Shown in pieces: positions 1-7,023 of a stretch of DNA of 26,989 nucleotides. Under the pieces are notes generated by a model that searched no databases, was not told the DNA's origin, and worked only from the letters and a program-made list of their open reading frames with translations. The stretch comes from an uncultured Clostridia bacterium (GTDB lineage: Bacteria; Bacillota; Clostridia; Oscillospirales; Acutalibacteraceae): NCBI GenBank assembly GCA_946405565.1, contig CAMJHU010000001.1:1-26989 (forward strand), given 5' to 3'. Within the stretch, counting starts at the first letter, position 1. Every line of letters begins with the position of its first letter. Made by a program: the position numbers and the translations under genes.

Positions 1-2
1 CC

Positions 3-638
3 ATCGAGGAAAAGCGTGCGGATCGGAAACGTGAAAAGCTGACCATTCAGAAATCCTCCGAAAGATATGTGGAATCCTACACGGATACCTTCGACCGTGT
101 GGCGCGGGAGGGAAAATTCCTCTCGATTTCCAAAGGCTATCCGGCATCGGAAATGGCACGGTTTATCCGGGGCTGCCATAACTGCGGCTATCCGCAGTTT
201 CTGCTCATCAACGGACAAAACCGTGCCGTGGGCTGGTGCGATATTGTGCGCCGTTCCGATACGCCCGACGATGTGGGTTTCCTGGGTGTGGGGATTCTCA
301 AAGAATACCGGCACCGCGGACTGGGCGGCAGACTGATGGCAGCCACCATTGCCGAAGCGCGGCGACGGGGATTTCATGAGATTCGGCTGGAGGTGCGCGC
401 GTCCAATACCGGCGCAATCCGCACGTATCGCCGTCTGGGATTTGTAAAAATTGCCCATATCCCTGACGGAGTAGTGACTGATGGCGTTTCGGAAGATATC
501 TGGCTCATGAGCCTCTACGCGCGTCGGTTGGAACGCAGTGGCTTTGACGGCAGGGCGTTTGTGAAACGCTTTCCCCATATTGGCTACCGTTTTCAGCCGC
601 CGAAACGTTCGGCGCGGACAGGGGGAGAGCAGACATGA
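3..638 (+). CDS. GNAT family N-acetyltransferase, 5' end outside window
   Basis: This is a GNAT-fold acetyltransferase that would transfer an acetyl group from acetyl-CoA to an amine; the substrate cannot be told. The acetyl-CoA-binding motif A is clear (GVGILKEYRHRGLGGRLM, the R/Q-x-x-G-x-G/A type), followed by the usual RLEVRASNTGAIRTYRRLGF strand-helix ending. A GTG at 69 can begin the frame, but the frame stays open without a stop back to base 3 and the upstream codons (ending in KLTIQKSSERY) read like the first strand of the domain. The gene therefore most likely starts left of the window and only a short N-terminal piece is missing. The stop overlaps the ATG of the SDR gene (ATGA at 635-638), so the two are translationally coupled. 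A C-terminal tail of about 35 residues after the domain is unremarkable. Confidence 0.85.
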   Translation: MEEKRADRKREKLTIQKSSERYVESYTDTFDRVAREGKFLSISKGYPASEMARFIRGCHNCGYPQFLLINGQNRAVGWCDIVRRSDTPDDVGFLGVGILKEYRHRGLGGRLMAATIAEARRRGFHEIRLEVRASNTGAIRTYRRLGFVKIAHIPDGVVTDGVSEDIWLMSLYARRLERSGFDGRAFVKRFPHIGYRFQPPKRSARTGGEQT

Positions 639-1372
639 AAGAAACCGTACTCATTACCGGCGCGTCACGGGGCATCGGTCTGGCGACGGCAAGGGCGTTT
701 GCGGCATTGGGACATCCGGTGGTGCTCAATTATCACACGGGTCAGGAACGCGCATTTGAAGCGGCGCGGGATATTCACGCGGCGGGCGGCATGGCGCTGG
801 CAATCGGTGCGGACGTGTCCCATCCCGAAGAGGTGGCTGCGATGTTTGACGAGGTACACGCGCAGCTCGGACCCGTGGGGATTCTGGTCAACAACGCGGC
901 AGTGGCACGGCAGAATCTGTTGACCGACGTGAGCTATGAGGAATGGCGTACCACATTTGGCGTCAATGTGGACGGTACTTTTCTGTGTTCAAAATTAGCG
1001 ATACGGGATATGCTGCGGCAGCATCGCGGCAGCATTGTGAATGTATCTTCCATGTGGGGACAGGTGGGCGCTTCCTGCGAGGCGCTGTATTCCGCGACCA
1101 AGGCGGCGGTGATCGGTCTGACCAAGGCGCTTGCGCAGGAAGTGGGTCCGTCTGGTCTCCGTGTCAATTGCGTGGCGCCGGGAGTCATTGACACCGACAT
1201 GAATGCCCATCTTACCTCTGATGATTTCGCCGTGCTGCGGGAAGAAACGCCGCTGCTGCGGCTGGGAACTCCCGAAGATGTAGCGCAGGCAATTGTCTTT
1301 CTCTGCTCGGACAAGGCGTCCTTTATCACGGGGCAGGTCCTGGGGGTCAACGGGGGATTTGTGACGGTATAA
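635..1372 (+). CDS. Short-chain dehydrogenase/reductase (FabG-like SDR)
   Basis: A classical 245-residue SDR oxidoreductase that uses NAD(P)H to reduce a carbonyl or oxidise an alcohol. The cofactor motif TGASRGIG is at residues 8-15, NNAA at 86-89, the active-site Asn at 111, Ser at 139, and the catalytic Tyr152-x3-Lys156 in YSATK. The PG motif near 182 and the C-terminal TGQVLGVNGG segment are standard. It resembles 3-oxoacyl-ACP reductase (FabG), but there are no other fatty-acid genes here and SDR substrates cannot be read from sequence, so no symbol is given. The ATG overlaps the stop of the upstream acetyltransferase by 4 nt and is preceded by a GGGGAGAG Shine-Dalgarno site. The neighbouring acetyltransferase and deacetylase do not reveal a pathway. 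Confidence 0.92.
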   Translation: MKETVLITGASRGIGLATARAFAALGHPVVLNYHTGQERAFEAARDIHAAGGMALAIGADVSHPEEVAAMFDEVHAQLGPVGILVNNAAVARQNLLTDVSYEEWRTTFGVNVDGTFLCSKLAIRDMLRQHRGSIVNVSSMWGQVGASCEALYSATKAAVIGLTKALAQEVGPSGLRVNCVAPGVIDTDMNAHLTSDDFAVLREETPLLRLGTPEDVAQAIVFLCSDKASFITGQVLGVNGGFVTV

Positions 1373-1412
1373 AAGTTACAGACAGGCTTGAGATAAAGGG
1401 AGGCGACGGAAC

Positions 1413-2366
1413 GTGCGTCCGGATACGATGAAAAAAGAGACAATCTGGTGCGTACTGCTGGGTTCGGCTGCGATGCTCACGCTGTGCTTTGCGATCGTGG
1501 CAATGTTGAGTGGCAACGTCAGGAAGATATCGTTTTCAGAGGCATTACAGGCGTCAGCGAGGCTGAACGCGTTGTGCGGCGGCTCGTCGGAAAGTGTCTC
1601 TCTGACCGGTACGCCGTTTGACGTGGAGTGCGTGCCGCCGGAGCCGGTGTATGTGGAACGGTTCCGCCATGTGGAGGGAGAAACCGCGACCTATGTGCCG
1701 GTTATGATGTACCATTTCTTTTATGACGCGGATGTGGAGGGTCCTACCAAAGGAACCAACAGCCACTCCATTCAGTCGGTGCGCGACCAGCTGCAATATC
1801 TCTGGGAAAACGGTTATGTCACGTTGACCATGGACGAACTGTATGAATGGCTGAACGGTAGGATTGAACTGCCGCGGCGGTGTATTCTGCTGACGTCCGA
1901 TGACGGACAGGATAATTTTTTTGAGCTGCTCCAGCCGGAATTGCATCGTTACGGCTTTGTGGCAACGTCCTTTGTGATCACCGGTTATCGCAAGCATATT
2001 CCCGAAAAGCTTCTGCTGCCCAATATCGAACTGCACTGTCACACCCACGATATGCACAAGGGAATGGTGACGAGCGGCGGTGTACCGGACAATCGCGGTA
2101 TGATGCAGGGCGTCTCGGTAGAGGAAGGCGTGAAGGATCTGTCCAAATGCGTGGAGATTCTGCACGGTTCACAGTATTTTGCCTATCCTTACGGGACATA
2201 CGGCGGTCACTCTAAAGAAATCCTGCGTCAGACCGGGTTCCGTTTGGCGTTTACTACGCAATACGGCTATGTGCATCGCGGGGACGATCCGCTGCAGCTC
2301 AGCCGCGTGCGGGTCAGCGGTTCGATGTCCGTCAGCAGCTTCCGTGCCGCTATCGGAGGATCATAA
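1413..2366 (+). CDS. Membrane-anchored polysaccharide deacetylase (NodB domain)
   Basis: A carbohydrate esterase family 4 type enzyme that removes N- or O-acetyl groups from a polysaccharide, probably peptidoglycan or another wall glycan, acting outside the membrane. Residues 11-33 form a signal anchor. The NodB motifs are present: TSDDG at 161-165 (metal Asp and catalytic Asp), HTHDMH at 210-215 (two metal His; the more usual form is HTYDMH or HSxxH), and AYPYG at 257-261. The GTG at 1413 is chosen because GGGAGGCGA lies about 8 nt upstream; the ATG at 1428 has no such site. The gene follows the SDR by 40 nt and ends just before the bidirectional terminator at 2401. The substrate is inferred from the family only. 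Confidence 0.88.
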   Translation: MRPDTMKKETIWCVLLGSAAMLTLCFAIVAMLSGNVRKISFSEALQASARLNALCGGSSESVSLTGTPFDVECVPPEPVYVERFRHVEGETATYVPVMMYHFFYDADVEGPTKGTNSHSIQSVRDQLQYLWENGYVTLTMDELYEWLNGRIELPRRCILLTSDDGQDNFFELLQPELHRYGFVATSFVITGYRKHIPEKLLLPNIELHCHTHDMHKGMVTSGGVPDNRGMMQGVSVEEGVKDLSKCVEILHGSQYFAYPYGTYGGHSKEILRQTGFRLAFTTQYGYVHRGDDPLQLSRVRVSGSMSVSSFRAAIGGS

Positions 2367-2400
2367 ATCGTCGACGGTCAGCCTGACATTTTTTGATAAG

Positions 2401-2440
2401 AAAAAGGCAAGGTTTCTCAAGGAAACCTTGCCTTTTTGGT
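2401..2440. terminator. Bidirectional Rho-independent terminator
   Basis: A perfect 16-bp inverted repeat (2401-2416 with 2422-2437) with a 5-nt loop has five A residues on its left end and five T residues on its right end, so it can terminate transcripts from both directions. It lies between the convergent deacetylase (+, ends 2366) and membrane protein (-, ends 2456). Confidence 0.92.
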
Positions 2441-2455
2441 ATTCTTGGGTAAAAA

Positions 2456-3001
2456 TTAAAACTTAACGAATTTGCGGAGAAAGACGCGCAATTTAGCGTC
2501 GTACAGCGCGAAAAATTCCCACAATGCGTGGTCATAGAAGATAAACGAAAAATTTCCTACCACAAAATAGAAGAGCAGCACCATCCAGATAGGATTGTCC
2601 GTATTAAAGACCGGCACTGCCATGACCACACTGGCCAGCCAGATGGCGAGTACGGAACAACCGTTGAATATGGCAGCCTTTATCAAAATGCGCACCGCTT
2701 TGGAAGAAAGTCGGTTGATGTAGGGCTGGAGAATCGGATAGTGACCGAAGAGCATGAGATAGAAGAAAGCCAGTTCTTTGTCGGTGACGAGCATAATGCC
2801 CAGCAGCGATACAGCGGTAAACATGGTAATGGCAGTCTTGGTGCCATATTCCTTGACCGGCACGATCATGATACCGCCCACAAGCATGGGAGCGGCGTAA
2901 GTCATCACACCGAGGAAGCCGGCAAGAATCAAAGCGACTAAACTCAGCGCCGTCAGAATGCCGCAGACCGCAATTTTAGCCGAATTGGCGGATTGTCTCA
3001 A
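2456..3001 (-). CDS. Conserved polytopic membrane protein, function unknown
   Basis: A 181-residue integral membrane protein with about five hydrophobic segments (roughly residues 11-30, 33-52, 56-85, 108-132 and 138-160) and a basic C-terminus. The layout with short loops recalls the S components of ECF-type vitamin transporters, and similar proteins are widespread in Clostridia, but no ECF energising gene is nearby and I do not recognise a specific function. The start is a TTG: a GGAGG site sits 8 nt upstream (plus-strand CCTCC at 3010-3014) and no ATG competes. It is the third gene of the minus-strand unit, 64 nt after the J-domain gene, and ends at the shared terminator. Confidence 0.75.
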   Translation of the reverse strand: MRQSANSAKIAVCGILTALSLVALILAGFLGVMTYAAPMLVGGIMIVPVKEYGTKTAITMFTAVSLLGIMLVTDKELAFFYLMLFGHYPILQPYINRLSSKAVRILIKAAIFNGCSVLAIWLASVVMAVPVFNTDNPIWMVLLFYFVVGNFSFIFYDHALWEFFALYDAKLRVFLRKFVKF

Positions 3002-3009
3002 AGCAGATA

Positions 3010-3014
3010 CCTCC
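3010..3014 (-). promoter_or_regulatory. Shine-Dalgarno site fixing a TTG start
   Basis: GGAGG on the minus strand, 8 nt before the TTG at 3001, decides the start of the membrane protein gene. Confidence 0.7.
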
Positions 3015-3065
3015 GTTTGATCGGAAAATAGAGAGCAGATATATCATACAGAAGAAAACGGCACA

Positions 3066-3752
3066 TCAGCAGCAGGTAATCAAATCGCCGCCGAAGCATT
3101 CGCAGCAGGAATCGGCACAAAGCAGACCTACGCAGGTGGAGCAGGGTCCGCATCCGCTGGCACAGGAAGCATTGCTCTGTTTGGGACGGTACTGATAACC
3201 GGCATTTTTGCCGCTGCGCTGCTGAGAAACCTGTGTGTAGGCGGCACGGTATTCGGTATTGTTGGGCGAAGCGTTGACGGCGGTTTCAAAATAGGCATAG
3301 GCTTGATCCACCCAGCCGCGACGATACAGCACGGTTCCCTTGAGGAAATACCATTCGGCATTGCGGCGGCTGACCGGCACACCGTCCAAAAGCTGCTCCG
3401 CATCGGTGATGCGTCCTGCCGCCAGCAGGTTGCGCACGTCGGCAAAGTCGGTGTGCTGGGTGCCGGAATAGGTACCCGCGCCGGTGTAACCGCCCGCGCT
3501 GCCATAGCTGCCCGAAGCGGAGGAGGTATCCGATGTGCCGCCGACCGGACGACCGTTTTTGCGTGCGTTGATAATCTCATCGTAAGCCTGATTGATTTCG
3601 GTCATCTTTTCGGCTGCCAGTTCCGCTACGTCAGGCGCGCTGGCATAATTGTCGGGGTGATATTTTTTGGCGAGCGCGCGGAAAGCCGTTTTAATTTCGT
3701 CATCTGTCGCACTGGGGGAAACGCCCAGCACCGCATACGGATCAGTCATCAT
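3066..3752 (-). CDS. J-domain protein with TPR-like region and cysteine-rich C-terminus
   Basis: An N-terminal J domain (residues about 3-66) with the essential HPD motif at 32-34 should stimulate an Hsp70 (DnaK). It is followed by a Gly/Ser/Tyr/Thr linker (about 70-100), a helical TPR-like stretch (about 103-178, with a WYFLKGTVLYRRG...AYAYFETAVNASPNN pattern), and a C-terminal tail in which 10 of the last 32 residues are Cys (C197, 201, 204, 207, 212, 216, 217, 219, 227, 228). It is not DnaJ itself: the Gly/Phe region, the four CxxCxGxG zinc repeats and the C-terminal beta domains are missing. An AGGAG site lies 7 nt before the ATG. It sits 22 nt downstream of the DUF5685 gene, a pairing I recall as common in Clostridia. 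A metal- or cluster-binding role for the tail is inference. Confidence 0.88.
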   Translation of the reverse strand: MMTDPYAVLGVSPSATDDEIKTAFRALAKKYHPDNYASAPDVAELAAEKMTEINQAYDEIINARKNGRPVGGTSDTSSASGSYGSAGGYTGAGTYSGTQHTDFADVRNLLAAGRITDAEQLLDGVPVSRRNAEWYFLKGTVLYRRGWVDQAYAYFETAVNASPNNTEYRAAYTQVSQQRSGKNAGYQYRPKQSNASCASGCGPCSTCVGLLCADSCCECFGGDLITCC

Positions 3753-3774
3753 GTGTCAACTCCTGTTATTCTTA

Positions 3775-4695
3775 TCATTTAGCATGGTTTTGTTTGCGGG
3801 ATTCGGCGGGTGGCTTATGGAGCGCCGCCTTTTGTGCTTCGGATATGCCGAGATACATGATATTGTCAAGAATGGGCTTGAAGGCTCCAAAGTCGAGCAG
3901 TTCGTAATATTTGACCGCTTCGGCAACCGAGAGATTGAGACTGTCGTTGCCGAACGCGCGCGCTTCTTCTCGCCGCTCGGAACGGTCGGTAATGTCTTGG
4001 GCGGTCAAACCAAACCGCAGCGCCAGCGGATTAAAGGCGCCGTCGGTCACATCCCGATCAAGATCGTCCAGCGCGTCTATCATATAAATCCACCGTCCCA
4101 GAAAATACCCGAAATATCTGAGTACCGTCTGATCCTCCGGTTTATGGGAAAGCCGGACAGCAAAAGCGGAAATGACGTCGGCGGTGGGTTGACAAAGTGC
4201 GTCTATCATTCCCTCGTTGTCGGGGGAAGCGCATTGCTCGGCTTGGGTCTGGCGGCGGATATACTCGTCGACCAGCGCGTCCTCGTCGGGAAAGCGCTTC
4301 ATGGCACGTCTGCGCACATGGGCGGCATAGGGCGTCAGCAACCGCCAAAGCAGCCGTCTGATGCCGGACGTGTCCTGAATGTTGTCCCGCAGCTTGTAAT
4401 AGAACATGATAGCGGTAAGCGCGGAGGTGTATTCAAAGGCTTCGTGGTGAGTGGTACAGTTGCCGCACCGTTTGAGAGGATTGAAGGCGCAGCGTCCGCG
4501 CATAAAGGCTGACGGTTTGTCGCTGAGCGCAATCATGATCATGGTCATGAAGGTATAGTCGTAATTCAGCAGCAGCCGTGCGGGTAATCCGAGCTGTTTG
4601 CCCAGATGGCGGCAGAGGGTACAGTAGACCGACTGATAGGTATCATATTCACAAATCTTCATCTGCGGTTTACAGATGCGGACATATCCGAACAC
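3775..4695 (-). CDS. DUF5685 family protein, all-helical, with Cys motifs
   Basis: A 306-residue protein I recognise as DUF5685 from its N-terminus (MFGYVRICKPQMK followed by YCTLCRHLGKQLGLPARLLLNYDYTF). Cysteines fall at C25/C28 and C69/C77/C80, a possible metal site. The rest is helical and carries two acidic clusters, D104-N-I-Q-D108 and D207-A-L-D-D-L-D-R-D215, spaced like the DxxxD pairs of squalene/phytoene-type isoprenoid synthases; that likeness is my inference. The start is GTG, with GAGG about 6 nt upstream on the minus strand. It is the first gene of the minus-strand unit and is followed at 22 nt by the J-domain gene. No biochemical function is known to me. Confidence 0.82.
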   Translation of the reverse strand: MFGYVRICKPQMKICEYDTYQSVYCTLCRHLGKQLGLPARLLLNYDYTFMTMIMIALSDKPSAFMRGRCAFNPLKRCGNCTTHHEAFEYTSALTAIMFYYKLRDNIQDTSGIRRLLWRLLTPYAAHVRRRAMKRFPDEDALVDEYIRRQTQAEQCASPDNEGMIDALCQPTADVISAFAVRLSHKPEDQTVLRYFGYFLGRWIYMIDALDDLDRDVTDGAFNPLALRFGLTAQDITDRSERREEARAFGNDSLNLSVAEAVKYYELLDFGAFKPILDNIMYLGISEAQKAALHKPPAESRKQNHAK

Positions 4696-4740
4696 CTTTG
4701 CCCTCGTCTCCCTTATGAACCGTATTTCAACGTCTATTAT

Positions 4741-4769
4741 CTCATAATTTACGCGGCGCTTTATTACAA
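4741..4769 (-). promoter_or_regulatory. Weak candidate sigma-A promoter for the DUF5685 unit
   Basis: On the minus strand TTGTAA is followed after 17 nt by TATGAG (four of six matches in each box) in an AT-rich divergent intergenic stretch. This is a weak match and only a candidate. Confidence 0.3.
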
Positions 4770-4803
4770 ATATGTAAATTTCCTAAAAATAATCATCATT
4801 GCA

Positions 4804-4833
4804 TGGACTTTTCCGGCAGTCGGGGGGCATAAT
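4804..4833 (+). promoter_or_regulatory. Candidate promoter for the CwlD-like amidase
   Basis: TGGACT and CATAAT are separated by 18 nt, upstream of the amidase start at 4894. Sporulation sigma promoters also carry CAT-type -10 boxes, so the sigma factor is uncertain. Confidence 0.35.
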
Positions 4834-4893
4834 CCGCTTCTGTGTTCCATAGAAATGGAAAAAGAAAGAATGGATTGGGAGGCAGAGGACGGC

Positions 4894-5625
4894 ATGATTC
4901 ATCTGAGGGCAAAACATTGGTTTTTATTGTTTGCCGCGGCACTGTTCGGGGCATCTCTGTGGCTGACAGTGCGTCTGGCGGGGGACGTGAGCGACGCTTC
5001 GGCGGAGCGGGAGCTGGGCGACGGCAGCCGGGTGATCCTGATTGATCCGGGACACGGAGGTTTCGACGGCGGCGCGGTGGGAACCGCGGGGACGGTGGAA
5101 AAAGACGTCAATCTTGCCGTCGCGCTTAAACTGCGGGATATGCTGACCCAGGCGGGCTATCAGGTGGTGATGACGCGGGATTCGGACGATATTCCGGGCG
5201 ACAATCCCGCGTCATCCATTCGCAGCCGCAAGATTGCGGATATGCGCGCGCGCCTGAACCTCACCAGACTCTATCCCGGTTCCACGCTGATAAGCATTCA
5301 TCAGAACCTGCTGGCGGGCAGCCATACCGTACGGGGAGCGCAGGTATTCTATTCGCCCAACCGCGAGAGCAGCAGGCAGCTGGCACAGGACATTCAGGAC
5401 GAATTCAATGCCGCGGTTCAGCCGCAGAAGCCGCGTGAAATCGTGAAAACCGGCAAGAATCTCTATTTGTTCTATCACGCGCAGAACACGGCGGTGCTGT
5501 GCGAGTGCGGATTTCTTTCTCACTCGGAAGAGGAAGCGCTGCTCACGACCGAGGAATATCAATACCGGCTGGCGTACTGTATTTATCGCGGACTGCTGCG
5601 ATATGACGGTGCCGATACAGCCTGA
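4894..5625 (+). CDS. cwlD: N-acetylmuramoyl-L-alanine amidase, CwlD-like
   Basis: A zinc amidase (Amidase_3 fold) that cleaves the bond between MurNAc and the stem peptide. CwlD is the spore-cortex enzyme that prepares muramic-delta-lactam formation. The zinc ligands are His54 in IDPGHGG, Glu69 in TVEKDVNL and His136 in SIHQN; the catalytic Glu is 204 in CECGFLSH. Residues 8-27 form a signal anchor, so it acts outside the membrane. At 243 residues it matches CwlD length and sequence pattern; a vegetative amidase of the same fold is possible. The start at 4894 is chosen because GAGG lies 5 nt upstream and the following residues are a normal anchor. In-frame starts further up (back to 4606) would run through the opposite-strand DUF5685 gene. 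It is followed by a separate promoter for era. Confidence 0.87.
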   Translation: MIHLRAKHWFLLFAAALFGASLWLTVRLAGDVSDASAERELGDGSRVILIDPGHGGFDGGAVGTAGTVEKDVNLAVALKLRDMLTQAGYQVVMTRDSDDIPGDNPASSIRSRKIADMRARLNLTRLYPGSTLISIHQNLLAGSHTVRGAQVFYSPNRESSRQLAQDIQDEFNAAVQPQKPREIVKTGKNLYLFYHAQNTAVLCECGFLSHSEEEALLTTEEYQYRLAYCIYRGLLRYDGADTA

Positions 5626-5677
5626 AAAAGCCTTTTGAGCTATCCCTTAAAAAATGATAAAAAAGTGCAAAAATCTA

Positions 5678-5706
5678 TTTTCATCCGGGCAGAAGTGTGA
5701 TATAAT
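5678..5706 (+). promoter_or_regulatory. Sigma-A promoter of era
   Basis: TTTTCA, a 17-nt spacer and a perfect TATAAT at 5701-5706, with the extended -10 element TG one base upstream (TGaTATAAT). Transcription would begin near 5713, which excludes era starts upstream of this point. Confidence 0.8.
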
Positions 5707-5728
5707 AACCGTAAGCCATTACAGATGT

Positions 5729-5734
5729 ACGGAG
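5729..5734 (+). promoter_or_regulatory. Shine-Dalgarno site fixing the TTG start of era
   Basis: ACGGAG ends 9 nt before the TTG at 5744. Confidence 0.6.
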
Positions 5735-5743
5735 TTGAAACCA

Positions 5744-6658
5744 TTGCAACATACAAATCCATCCAGCAAATCGGCGTTTGTTGCCATTGTGGGCAAGCCG
5801 AACGTCGGCAAGTCGTCCCTGCTCAACCGGCTGCTGGGCGAAAAGATCGCCATCGTTTCCGCCAAGCCGCAGACCACCCGCAGCAAGATCATGGGTGTGA
5901 TGAATCACGGCGTCACCCAACTGGTGTTTACAGATACCCCCGGTCTGCACAAGCCCCGCAGCAAACTGGGGGACTATATGGTCAGAACCGTGGTGGAAAG
6001 CATTGGCGATGTGGACTGCTGTCTGATGGTAGTGGAGGAAAGCGGAAACCTGCATGAAGCGGAGACACAGTTGATCGAACGCTTCCGTCGGCTGGAAATG
6101 CCCGCTGTCCTCGCTATCAACAAAATCGACCGTCTGCCCGACAAAACCAAGCTGCTCGAACGCATCGCGCTTTTCTCCTCGCTCTATGATTTTGCCGCCA
6201 TCGTTCCCATCAGCGCCGAAACAGGGGAGGGGCTGGACAGGCTGCTCGACGCGTTGTGCGATCTGGCACAGGAAGGACCCCACTTCTTTGACGAGGACAC
6301 GCTCACCGATCAGCCCGAACGTGTGATTGCCGCCGAGATTATCCGCGAAAAGCTGCTGCGATTGCTCAGCGACGAAGTGCCGCACGGCACGGCGGTGGAA
6401 ATCGAGAAAATGCGGGAGCGTCCTGACGGAACCGTGATGGACATCGAAGCGACGGTCTATTGCGAAAAAGAGTCACACAAGGGAATGATTATTGGCAAGG
6501 GCGGCGCGATGCTCAAAAAGATCGGCACGTATGCCCGCACGGACTTGGAAGCCTTTCTGGAAACCAAAGTCAATCTCAAGCTGTGGGTCAAAGTGACGCC
6601 CGATTGGCGCAATAAAGCGGGAAGCCTCAAGCGTTTCGGCTATGTCGAGCAGAAGTAG
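5744..6658 (+). CDS. era: GTPase Era
   Basis: Era binds the 3' end of 16S rRNA and assists 30S subunit assembly. The GTPase motifs are GKPNVGKS at residues 17-24 (P-loop), DTPG at 64-67, NKID at 126-129 and SAE at 157-159. The C-terminal KH domain has its GKGG loop at 251-254. The TTG start at 5744 gives 304 residues, the normal Era length, with ACGGAG 9 nt upstream. A longer frame could begin at an ATG at 5654, but that lies upstream of the promoter -10 box, so it cannot be on the main transcript. It is the first gene of the era-yqzL-recO-GNAT-mutS2 cluster; the gap to the next gene (6659-6795) holds no terminator that I can see. Confidence 0.96.
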   Translation: MQHTNPSSKSAFVAIVGKPNVGKSSLLNRLLGEKIAIVSAKPQTTRSKIMGVMNHGVTQLVFTDTPGLHKPRSKLGDYMVRTVVESIGDVDCCLMVVEESGNLHEAETQLIERFRRLEMPAVLAINKIDRLPDKTKLLERIALFSSLYDFAAIVPISAETGEGLDRLLDALCDLAQEGPHFFDEDTLTDQPERVIAAEIIREKLLRLLSDEVPHGTAVEIEKMRERPDGTVMDIEATVYCEKESHKGMIIGKGGAMLKKIGTYARTDLEAFLETKVNLKLWVKVTPDWRNKAGSLKRFGYVEQK

Positions 6659-6795
6659 CCGAAAGCGGCACATGAACATTTTGTGAATTCTGCGGCGTGA
6701 AAAGGAACTTTTGCTGTGAGCGGTCAATGATAGTAATAAGGCGGGGTATGATGTTTTGGTGTACCGCCTGACTTCAGAGAAGCGGAGGCGAGAGG

Positions 6796-7023
6796 ATGAC
6801 AATAAACGCGCAGGAGGCTTGGGAAAAATTTATCGAGACCGGGCGGGTGGATTATTATCTGCTCAGCCGGGGCATCAATATTTACGCGGAAGGGGTGCTT
6901 CCGTCGGAGCAGCGGCAGGCGTTATTGCGTCTGCGTGACGCGCAGACGGCACCACCCTTCGGAGGTGACGGGATTGCACCTGACGGTTTCGGGCATCGTA
7001 CTGAAGGTTCAGCCATCGGGTGA
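6796..7023 (+). CDS. yqzL: YqzL-like small protein
   Basis: A 75-residue reading frame between era and recO. Its first 25 residues (AWEKFIETGRVDYYLLSRG core) match the pattern of the YqzL family (W-x2-F-x2-TG-x-I/V-x2-YLL), a very small protein encoded at this same place in Bacillus. GGAGGCGAGAGG precedes the ATG at good spacing. Here the frame is longer than the usual 45-50 residues: its tail is Gly/Pro-rich and runs 50 nt into recO in another frame, which probably couples translation of the two. The function of YqzL is not established. The position and motif make it real; the extended tail may simply be unselected. Confidence 0.65.
   Translation: MTINAQEAWEKFIETGRVDYYLLSRGINIYAEGVLPSEQRQALLRLRDAQTAPPFGGDGIAPDGFGHRTEGSAIG
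6961..6968 (+). promoter_or_regulatory. Shine-Dalgarno site fixing the TTG start of recO
   Basis: GGAGGTGA, a near-perfect anti-16S match, lies 5 nt before the TTG at 6974 and inside the yqzL-like frame. Confidence 0.8.

Noticed and set aside
4606..4893. A 96-residue N-terminal extension of the CwlD-like amidase
   Set aside because: It would overlap the start of the opposite-strand DUF5685 gene and crosses the divergent promoter region; the ATG at 4894 has a good ribosome binding site and signal anchor.
6751..6773. Bulged GGC/GCC-GGTA/TACC hairpin between era and the yqzL-like gene
   Set aside because: Short and bulged, with no T run; read as chance pairing.
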